Below the pieces are notes generated by a model that worked only from the letters and a program-made list of their open reading frames with translations, made no database searches and had not been told where the DNA came from. A stretch of DNA of 5,437 bases from assembly GCA_023255615.1 (NCBI GenBank), contig JAHFLI010000088.1, forward strand, positions 1-5,437. The letters are read 5' to 3'. Origin of the DNA: Candidatus Woesearchaeota archaeon (GTDB taxonomy: Archaea > Nanobdellota > Nanobdellia > Woesearchaeales > JACQSR01). The stretch's first letter is position 1. The number at the start of each line of letters is the position of its first letter. Position numbers and translations under genes: made by a program. Of the stretch, positions 1 through 4,973 are shown in pieces.

Positions 1-1250
1 GAATTTGTGAGATCACGTTGGTGTTCAGAAATTTGATCCATATACACCGTCATCATGCGGGGTGAAAACTCTTTCCATAGTGACTTTACATTTTCAAAGT
101 TAATCGGGTTTCTCTTTTGAGGCATCGTCGAGCTTCCAACCTGAGAGGATCCAAACTCCTCTCCGACTTCTCCTATTTCAGATCGCTGAAGGTGTCTCAT
201 ATCATCTGCAAGATTTGCGAGAATTCCAAACGTCTGAATAATAGAATGAACAAATTCAGTCATATACTCTGATTCGACAACTTGTGTGGAGAGAGGAGAA
301 GGCTGAATTCCAATATGGGTGAGGACTTCTCGTTCAAAATCAGCAGGGTTCGAAAAGAAAAGAGAAGAAGCATTATAGGCGCCAACAGCTCCTGCAATTT
401 TTCCTCGCAAATTATGAGAGGTGTGCTTAATATCAAAAATTGCTTTTCCTACCCTACTTACATAGTATGCAAGAGCGAATCCAAATGTAATCGGTTCTGC
501 ATGTTGACCATGAGTTCTGCCGATTTGCAACGTATGTTTTTCTCGTAGTGCAAGCAGAATCAGTGTTTTCTCGAATTCAATGAGGTAGGGAAGCAACACC
601 TTATGAGTAAAATCCTTAAATCGTGCTGCATCTGCGCTGCAGATAATATCATGCGAGGTTGCCGTAAAATGAACGAATGGTTTTGCTTCCTCGCTGACAT
701 GGTTACGAATACAATTTGCCAATGCACGAATATTATGCTTAATACGATCTTCCTCCGCATAGACTTCAAAGGCAGTAACTTTCTTGCAAGCCAACGAAAC
801 TTCTTGAGCAACCTTCTCCGAACACAACCTTCGTCTCGCCAAGGTTTTGGTTAAAGCCTCTTCGACCTTCAACGCATAGTGTATGAATCCGGTTTCAGAC
901 AAATAAGGAGAAAACTCAATAAAACTTCGTTGATCTCTACCATAGTATCGATAATCGATGGGGGAAATGGTGTCAAATATATTTATTCGAGATTCTGTTG
1001 GTGAAGAGTCCCCAATGAGTTTAAGAATATGAGAGACTGATGGATTATCAAAATTAAGTTGAACGATAAGTTTATTCCCTATTTTTTCCTCTCTCACAAT
1101 GCCTGAATGTACAAATCTTCGAATAGTATGGGTCACGTGAGCTGGACTACATTGGCACCTTTTTGCAATTTCGCGAATATGAAATCCCTCCTGGCTCAGA
1201 AGTTTGAGAATTTCAATATTTTTTTTCGTGAAGATTTCCGAGGTGTTCAT
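1..1250 (-). CDS. purB: Adenylosuccinate lyase with N-terminal winged helix (partial, 3' end outside window)
   Basis: Predicted to cleave SAICAR to AICAR plus fumarate and adenylosuccinate to AMP plus fumarate in the cytoplasm. The frame is open for 416 codons, from ATG at 1250 to the window edge. Residues ~9-70 form a winged helix-turn-helix. The lyase begins near residue 95 with ISPIDYRYYG, the usual PurB N-terminus. Visible catalytic motifs are TSHD (H200), GRTHGQHAEP (H247) and the superfamily signature GSSTMPQKRNPINFEN (372-387), with EHQRDLTN at the edge. The signature lies ~278 residues into the lyase part, as in ordinary PurB, so the extra ~94 residues are a true N-terminal addition; the full protein should be ~540 residues. 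The start is firm: an in-frame TGA lies at 1266-1268 and there is no internal ATG before the lyase. No Shine-Dalgarno sequence precedes it. Another lyase of the superfamily (argininosuccinate lyase, fumarase) is possible but unlikely given the motifs and the purine neighbours. Confidence 0.93.
   Translation of the reverse strand, partial: MNTSEIFTKKNIEILKLLSQEGFHIREIAKRCQCSPAHVTHTIRRFVHSGIVREEKIGNKLIVQLNFDNPSVSHILKLIGDSSPTESRINIFDTISPIDYRYYGRDQRSFIEFSPYLSETGFIHYALKVEEALTKTLARRRLCSEKVAQEVSLACKKVTAFEVYAEEDRIKHNIRALANCIRNHVSEEAKPFVHFTATSHDIICSADAARFKDFTHKVLLPYLIEFEKTLILLALREKHTLQIGRTHGQHAEPITFGFALAYYVSRVGKAIFDIKHTSHNLRGKIAGAVGAYNASSLFFSNPADFEREVLTHIGIQPSPLSTQVVESEYMTEFVHSIIQTFGILANLADDMRHLQRSEIGEVGEEFGSSQVGSSTMPQKRNPINFENVKSLWKEFSPRMMTVYMDQISEHQRDLTN
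1041..1226 (-). other. Winged helix-turn-helix domain encoded at the 5' end of purB
   Basis: This segment encodes residues 9-70 of the purB product. It reads as helix 1 (KKNIEILKLLSQ), the HTH pair (FHIREIAKRC, then SPAHVTHTIRRFVHSGI), and a wing (VREEKIGNKLIVQLN). The pattern 'REIAK..., SPAHVT..., RRFVHSGIV, then a beta hairpin' is that of MarR/ArsR-like archaeal winged helices that bind DNA as dimers. Residues 71-94 form a short linker to the lyase. DNA binding is inferred from the fold only. A degenerate winged helix serving only in oligomerisation is the alternative, but the recognition helix keeps polar and basic residues (H38, T40, H41, R44, R45). Confidence 0.82.
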
Positions 1251-1279
1251 ACGCTTATAAAATGTTCATTATTTATAAA
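1244..1279 (-). repeat. Tandem imperfect direct repeat across the purB TATA box and start codon
   Basis: Read on the minus strand, copy 1 is TTTATAA-ATA-ATGAACA (1279-1263) and copy 2 is TTTATAA-GCGT-ATGAACA (1261-1244). Both seven-base arms are identical and the centres differ only in sequence and by one base in length. The arms repeat every 18-19 bases, just under two helical turns, so the copies would face roughly the same side of DNA. Copy 1 contains the TATA box and copy 2 contains the purB start codon. The position fits an operator, possibly for the winged helix encoded just downstream. AT-richness makes the TTTATAA arm less significant than the ATGAACA arm. Confidence 0.5.
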
Positions 1280-1305
1280 CTTTTTCCTATTTTTTTACAA
1301 AACTG
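1251..1305 (-). other. Only intergenic spacer of the window (IMPase gene to purB)
   Basis: These 55 bases hold the putative purB promoter and half of the direct repeat. No T-tract or stem-loop that would clearly end the upstream transcript is visible on the minus strand after the IMPase stop codon; the run there is of A, not T. Read-through from the upstream genes into purB, plus an internal promoter, is therefore the simplest reading. Confidence 0.6.
1271..1287 (-). promoter_or_regulatory. Candidate BRE/TATA promoter of purB, leaderless arrangement
   Basis: On the minus strand a purine-rich GGAAAAAG (1287-1280) directly precedes TTTATAAAT (1279-1271), matching an archaeal BRE plus TATA box. 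The TATA centre lies ~25 bases before the A of the purB ATG at 1250, which would place transcription start at or next to the start codon. Consistent with a leaderless message, no Shine-Dalgarno sequence is seen before purB, whereas purS, purQ and the IMPase gene have one. The same stretch can also be read as a bacterial pair, TTGTAA (1300-1295), a 17-base spacer and TATAAA (1277-1272), so the promoter type depends on the host being archaeal. Confidence 0.6.
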
Positions 1306-2073
1306 TTAATTTTTATTGATTAGCCCTTTTTTAATGGGTTCGTGAATGTGTCCGTTTGTCGCAATCACACTTCCCATATCAGGATACCAAGGATCACCTG
1401 AAAAGTTAGTCACTTTCCCTCCTGCTTCTTCAACAAGAAGACATCCTGCAGCAATATCCCAGGAATGAATTGAATAGACAATGGCAGATTCAGCAACACC
1501 TTGGGCAACATATGCCAAATCAAGTGCAGCTGCTCCCACCATGCGAATACGAGAAAACTGTGTTGAAAAAAAATCAAGGTTTTTTATTTTTCGATTTTTT
1601 TCTCTATGAAGTGCAGCGTCGAAAATAAGAAGGGACTGAGAGAGTTTCCTTTCTTTGCTGACGAAAATTTTTTTCCCATTAAGGTATGCTCCTTTCCCGC
1701 GTTCAGCACAAAAAAGATCCTTCCTGCAGGGATCATAGACAATTCCCAAAATCATGTAATCGTGATATTGAAGTCCGATTGAAACACAAAAATAGGGAAG
1801 ATCATGAACAAAATTCTGCGTTCCATCAATTGGATCAATATACCAGGTATATGGTGATGATGTTTTTCGGCGAACATTTTCTTCTGCGATAATGCTGTGG
1901 TCAGGATATTTATCCAAAATAATACTCAAAATCTTTTTTTGGCTCATTTCATCAACCGTCGTCACGATCTGATCTCCATATTTAATGCGAACATTTTTCT
2001 TTTTCCGAAATGATTGCATAATAATAACACCTGCTTCTTTTGCAGCGCGAATACCAATCTGCTTGAACGTCAT
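1306..2073 (-). CDS. Inositol monophosphatase-family phosphatase (IMPase/FBPase-like)
   Basis: A 255-residue Mg-dependent sugar-phosphate phosphatase of the inositol monophosphatase superfamily, the usual length for the family. The metal-binding motifs are all present: D41 in VTTVDE, E64-E65 (AEEN in place of the common GEE), DPIDGTQNF at 80-88 with D80, D83, G84 and T85, and WDIAAG at 205-210 with D206 followed by LVEEAGG. The ending ATNGHIHEPI is also typical. Archaeal members often act on both inositol-1-phosphate and fructose-1,6-bisphosphate; the substrate cannot be read from the sequence. The start is set by an ATGA overlap with the purC stop and a GAGGT ribosome site (2082-2078) four bases upstream. 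Co-translation with purC suggests a link to purine or phosphoribosyl metabolism. A CysQ/pAp or HisN-type activity cannot be excluded, though the motif is DGTxNF rather than the CysQ DGTKEF. Confidence 0.9.
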   Translation of the reverse strand: MTFKQIGIRAAKEAGVIIMQSFRKKKNVRIKYGDQIVTTVDEMSQKKILSIILDKYPDHSIIAEENVRRKTSSPYTWYIDPIDGTQNFVHDLPYFCVSIGLQYHDYMILGIVYDPCRKDLFCAERGKGAYLNGKKIFVSKERKLSQSLLIFDAALHREKNRKIKNLDFFSTQFSRIRMVGAAALDLAYVAQGVAESAIVYSIHSWDIAAGCLLVEEAGGKVTNFSGDPWYPDMGSVIATNGHIHEPIKKGLINKN

Positions 2074-3029
2074 AAGAACCTCGCAAGATTTTTTTTAATC
2101 CTCTCGATTATCTTTTCATTAATTGCGTGGAATGATTGTCCCGTAATCATTTCATATGCAGTAATGTATCGCTTCGCGGCTTCTACTTTGATTTCGTCAG
2201 GGATTGTCGGAATAGGGCCTTCTCCTCTGAATCCATGGTCTGCAAGATAACGTCGAACATATTCTTTATCTAACTGTTGTTGCTCTTTCCCTTGTGCAAA
2301 GAGTTCATCATACGTTTTACGTATCCAGAATCGAGAAGAATCGGGGGTGTGGACTTCATCGATTAGCATAATGGTATTATCTACTTTTCCAAATTCATAT
2401 TTTGTGTCAACTAGAATAAGTCCATTTTTTTCAACTTTCCGTTGGCCAAACTCAAATATTGAAAAAGCATATTCTTCAATGTGTTCGTATTCTTCTTTGC
2501 TCACCAATCCTTGATCGATAATCTCTCTTTTTGAAATTGGCATATCATGATTACCCTGCATTGCTTTGGTTGTTGGAGTAATAATGGATTCATCCAACTG
2601 TTGATCTTTTCGTAAACCTTCAGGAAGATCAACTCCACAGAATTTCCGAATTCCTTTCGCATAGTTGTACCCCAACGAAGTTGATGTAACTCCGGTAATA
2701 TATCCTCTCACAACAACTTCAACAGGATACGGATTACATTCTTTGACCAGCATGACGTTTGGATCGGGAATCTCGATAACATGATTTGGACAGAGATGTT
2801 TTGTTTGGGAAAACCAATGTGCGGCAGTTTGATTTAACACTTGCCCCTTAAAAGGAATCGTGGTCAACACCCGATCAAAAGCAGATATACGATCAGTCGT
2901 TACAATGAGTCTTTTTCCATTCAACAAAAAATTATCGCGCACTTTCCCTTCAAACTTCTTCCCGACAGGAAGAGAAAGCGATTCGAGAGTATTTCCAAGT
3001 TGTGCGTTAATGATGTTTTCTGTGATCAT
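2070..3029 (-). CDS. purC: SAICAR synthetase, long form
   Basis: Step 7 of IMP synthesis: ATP-dependent joining of CAIR and aspartate to give SAICAR. With the start at 3029 the protein has 319 residues. Motifs in order are GKVRD (28-32, nucleotide loop), TTDRISAFD (44-52), EVVVRGYITG (104-113), ITPTTK (150-155), LVDTKYEFG (206-214), IDEVHTPDSSR (223-233) and DKEYVRRYL (254-262). It belongs to the ~300-residue class, like yeast Ade1, rather than the ~240-residue class common in bacteria and archaea. The frame stays open upstream to an ATG at 3119, but that would add residues with no family match deep inside purE. The start at 3029 puts GKVRD at the usual distance and has a GAGGGG stretch (3045-3040) about 10 bases upstream. 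The gene overlaps the end of purE by 23 bases and its stop overlaps the IMPase start (ATGA). Confidence 0.95.
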   Translation of the reverse strand: MITENIINAQLGNTLESLSLPVGKKFEGKVRDNFLLNGKRLIVTTDRISAFDRVLTTIPFKGQVLNQTAAHWFSQTKHLCPNHVIEIPDPNVMLVKECNPYPVEVVVRGYITGVTSTSLGYNYAKGIRKFCGVDLPEGLRKDQQLDESIITPTTKAMQGNHDMPISKREIIDQGLVSKEEYEHIEEYAFSIFEFGQRKVEKNGLILVDTKYEFGKVDNTIMLIDEVHTPDSSRFWIRKTYDELFAQGKEQQQLDKEYVRRYLADHGFRGEGPIPTIPDEIKVEAAKRYITAYEMITGQSFHAINEKIIERIKKNLARFL

Positions 3030-3795
3030 ATGTTCTCGCCCCCTCATCTGCATCAATGACTTTCTGCGCTTTCTTTTTTCGATAATCAAGCAATTTTTTT
3101 GTATAGCCCCCCTCACCATTCATCGTCTGAACGCACGCGAGGGCAGCATTTTCTGCGTTATTCGTTCCTACCCATAGTCCGGTGAGTGAACGTCTTAATA
3201 TATTAATAGATGCTTCGGCGGTATCATCATTCTTCTCAACAACAGGACAATAAATAACCAATGCATCCTTTTTCTGAATGGGATCATCAAGAGATGCAAA
3301 TACCAAATTAACAGATAACATATCAATGGAAGAGCTGGTCGTGAAAGAAATACCAAAATCGTTGAGTATTGATGAGGATTTCTCAATCAGTTTTTTATCT
3401 TCTCCGATAATAGTAACTCGACCATACTTTTTCATCAATCGACGGGCATTGATTCCGGCTTCTTTGCCCTGATTAACTCCAACCCCTAACACAGGAATTC
3501 CTGGCGGCATTTGAATAATGGAGAGAAGCGCATCAAGCCCTTCATAATTCTGTTTGCAAGGAACTCCGATGACAGGTCGAATTGTTTTTGCAGCGATAAC
3601 CCCTGGTAAATGGGCAGCCAAACCCGCACCAGCAATAATGATAGCATAAGAATCAAAAGAGACTTCTTCAAGTTTCGTTGGGGTTTTATGGGCTGAAATA
3701 ATACGAAGTTCTACATCAAGGCCAGAAAGTTCCTTGCAGATGTCTTTATACACTTCCTTGTCTGAATCCGATCCAAATATCACCAATATTTTCAT
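3007..3795 (-). CDS. purE: PurE (N5-CAIR mutase/AIR carboxylase) with a degenerate second PurE domain
   Basis: Step 6 of IMP synthesis, producing CAIR. The protein has 262 residues against ~160 for ordinary class I PurE. Residues 1-121 are a good PurE domain: GSDSD (8-12), SAHKTP (34-39), AGAGLAAHLPG (55-65), PVIGVP (74-79), LDALLSIIQMPPGIPV (87-102). The class I hallmark AHLPG is present, but SAHRTP reads SAHKTP, a lysine at a substrate-binding arginine position. Residues ~126-250 look like a second copy without active-site motifs. Class I enzymes usually act on N5-CAIR made by PurK; no purK is in this window. The start at 3795 is 12 bases after the purS stop, with only a weak ribosome site (AGAGATC). 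The last residues (DHRKHH) are encoded in the overlap with purC. Confidence 0.93.
   Translation of the reverse strand: MKILVIFGSDSDKEVYKDICKELSGLDVELRIISAHKTPTKLEEVSFDSYAIIIAGAGLAAHLPGVIAAKTIRPVIGVPCKQNYEGLDALLSIIQMPPGIPVLGVGVNQGKEAGINARRLMKKYGRVTIIGEDKKLIEKSSSILNDFGISFTTSSSIDMLSVNLVFASLDDPIQKKDALVIYCPVVEKNDDTAEASINILRRSLTGLWVGTNNAENAALACVQTMNGEGGYTKKLLDYRKKKAQKVIDADEGARTYDHRKHH
3046..3420 (-). other. Degenerate second PurE domain (residues ~126-250 of PurE)
   Basis: The stretch starts with VTIIGEDKKLIEKSSSILNDF, which aligns with the first strand and helix of PurE but has GEDKK where the active GSxSD loop should be. The SAHRTP and AHLPG motifs are also missing. It ends with GLWVGTNNAENAALACVQT and then KKLLDYRKKKAQKVI, which closely follow the C-terminal PurE pattern (G-x-A-x-N-A-A-L, then EYR-x3-A-x2-V). 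The N-terminal domain lacks that terminal helix, so the second copy may supply it. I infer an old tandem duplication whose second half has a structural role. Confidence 0.7.
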
Positions 3796-3807
3796 CGTTA
3801 GATCTCT

Positions 3808-4233
3808 TTACAATAGTTGATATTCTTGAAAGTTTGGGTTGTACAGTAACAGGGTTGTCGCTTCTACTGCCATCTCCTTGCTGCAATCCATGACCCAGAC
3901 AACACCTCTCGTTACCTTTACAATCCCTTTTATTTCTAGTCTCTCTGTTAGGGTATACAAAAGACTTTCGCTATGACCATCTAAATTCTTTACTAGGACT
4001 TTGATTCCTTTTTGTTGCAATGAAAACAATGCAATATTTTTATTTGCGTTCACAATGACATCCACTGATGCAATTTTTTTCTCAAATTGTTTTTGATCTC
4101 CGCGTATTTCAAATGCATAGTAATCATATCGTTGAAGATTCTTCACATGTAAATTCATCGATTCTAATGTCTGTTTGGTCGTCAATGCCGTTGTATCTGG
4201 AATTTTCAATCCAACAAATAACTCAACAATCAT
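3808..4233 (-). CDS. purS: PurS, FGAM synthase bridging subunit, double-length
   Basis: PurS holds PurL and PurQ together in FGAM synthase (step 4) and has no catalytic residues. Identification rests on position right after purQ and on the pattern of the first half: VELFVGLKIPDTTALTTKQT, then MNLHVKNLQRYDYYAFEI, the PurS signature of a strand with 'LK...D', a helix 'A....L...' and 'V..L..Y..YE/FEI'. The protein has 141 residues against ~80 for ordinary PurS. Residues ~76-141 look like a second PurS unit. The ATG overlaps the purQ stop (ATGA) and has the best ribosome site of the window, AAGGAGG at 4244-4238. Sequence conservation in this family is low, so the symbol relies partly on context. 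Confidence 0.82.
   Translation of the reverse strand: MIVELFVGLKIPDTTALTTKQTLESMNLHVKNLQRYDYYAFEIRGDQKQFEKKIASVDVIVNANKNIALFSLQQKGIKVLVKNLDGHSESLLYTLTERLEIKGIVKVTRGVVWVMDCSKEMAVEATTLLLYNPNFQEYQLL
3811..4008 (-). other. Second PurS-like repeat (residues 76-141 of PurS)
   Basis: The segment begins with GIKVLVKNLDGHSESLLYTL, goes on through IVKVTRGVVWVMDC and ends with TLLLYNPNFQEYQLL. This repeats the first half in order: strand, short loop with D, helix, strand 'V..+.RG..W.+', helix, and a final 'LL.NP.....+' tail. The ending 'LLYNPNFQEYQ' resembles the usual PurS end (LANTVIEDYRYE) more than the first repeat's NANKNIALFSL does. I infer an internal duplication that makes a covalent PurS dimer. 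Confidence 0.65.
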
Positions 4234-4973
4234 AACTCCTCCTTGATATATTCTTTCATACTTTTAAAAAATAATAACCCCTTTGGAATAAACCCATATG
4301 CTTGAGTTTGTTTATCAAAAGACGCACGTTCAGGATGGGGCATAATTGCAAGAACATTTCCTGCTTCATTTGTAATTCCGGCAATATTCAGCAATGATCC
4401 GTTTGGGTTTGTCGGAAATGATTGATCGATTGCCCTATGATAATCACAATATTGAAAGGCAATAAGATTTTTTATTTTTTCGTTATCTTCCTTTGTTGCA
4501 AATCTGCCTTCTCCATGAGCAACAGGTATATCAATGACGTCATTTTCTGTAAATAATCTGTTGAACGCATTCTTTTTCTGTTGAGCAGGACGGATCTTGA
4601 CCCATGTAGAATAGTATCCATTAACTTCAGGATTCTTATTTGGGGCAAGTCCCATCTGAGCTGATGAAGAAAATCCAGGTACGAGACCAGACTCAACCAA
4701 CACCTGAGCACCGTTGCAAATTCCTATAACTGGCTTTCCTTTCTTCGACTGTTTTTTTATTTCATCGAGTAAAGGATGTTTCGCAGCAATAACTCCTGCT
4801 CTAATCCTGTCTTCATAAGAAAAACCACCGGGAATGACAAAACAAGAAAAATCATCCAGGTTGACATGTTGATTCCATCGCACTAATTCAATGTGAAAAC
4901 CGGAAACGGTTAATGCACGCATCGTCTCATTCTCACAATTCATACCGGGGAAAAGAATGACTGCGGCTTTCAT
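4230..4973 (-). CDS. purQ: FGAM synthase glutaminase subunit
   Basis: Class I glutamine amidotransferase that releases ammonia from glutamine for PurL, turning FGAR into FGAM (step 4). The protein has 247 residues. Visible motifs: FPGMNCENE near the N-terminus, PGGFSYEDRIRAGVIAA, the nucleophile elbow GICNGAQ with C86, HGEGRF (H153), NPNGS and the catalytic-triad end MPHPER (H213, E215). The start at 4973 gives the expected N-terminus (MKAAVILFPG), forms an ATGA overlap with the purL stop, and has GAGG at 4984-4981 seven bases upstream. The open frame reaches back to 5003, but those ten residues (MDNGNSRGHE) match nothing and lie within purL. The stop overlaps the purS start. Confidence 0.97.
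   Translation of the reverse strand: MKAAVILFPGMNCENETMRALTVSGFHIELVRWNQHVNLDDFSCFVIPGGFSYEDRIRAGVIAAKHPLLDEIKKQSKKGKPVIGICNGAQVLVESGLVPGFSSSAQMGLAPNKNPEVNGYYSTWVKIRPAQQKKNAFNRLFTENDVIDIPVAHGEGRFATKEDNEKIKNLIAFQYCDYHRAIDQSFPTNPNGSLLNIAGITNEAGNVLAIMPHPERASFDKQTQAYGFIPKGLLFFKSMKEYIKEEL
4236..4244 (-). promoter_or_regulatory. Strong Shine-Dalgarno site of purS inside the end of purQ
   Basis: AAGGAGGAG lies at 4244-4236 on the minus strand, with the GGAGG core ending four bases before the purS ATG at 4233. It is encoded by the last codons of purQ (KEEL). Together with the ATGA overlap it points to re-initiation of ribosomes finishing purQ. It also shows that this genome uses Shine-Dalgarno starts inside operons, which makes the absence of one before purB meaningful. 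Confidence 0.8.

Noticed and set aside
282..548. Plus-strand open frame of 88 codons
   Set aside because: It lies antisense to the lyase part of purB, has no family-like pattern, and the minus frame carries the catalytic motifs.
560..854. Opposed ~83-codon open frames on both strands
   Set aside because: Both are shadows of the purB frame, which is continuous here and includes TSHD and the helices around it.
1254..1263. Second TATA-like box (TTTTATAAG) close to purB
   Set aside because: It would place transcription start ~17 bases inside the gene; the box at 1271-1279 has the right spacing and a BRE-like flank.
1255..1269. Five-codon upstream reading frame (ATG AAC ATT TTA TAA) before purB
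   Set aside because: It arises from the direct repeat, has no ribosome site, and would lie outside the transcript if purB is leaderless.
1288..1310. Possible terminator after the IMPase gene
   Set aside because: On the coding strand the run is of A rather than T and no stem is visible, so there is no sequence support for termination.
1566..1601. Cluster of A and T homopolymer runs in the IMPase gene that might mark a frameshift
   Set aside because: The frame is intact across it and it encodes a lysine- and phenylalanine-rich surface loop between conserved blocks; it is a place to check for sequencing error but shows no break.
3030..3119. Extended purC N-terminus starting at 3119
   Set aside because: The extra 30 residues are basic, unlike any PurC N-terminus, and would lie deep in purE; start 3029 fits family spacing to GKVRD and has a purine-rich site upstream.
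2860..3177. Plus-strand open frame of 105 codons across the purE/purC junction
   Set aside because: It is antisense to the ends of two clear enzymes and the product has no recognisable motif.
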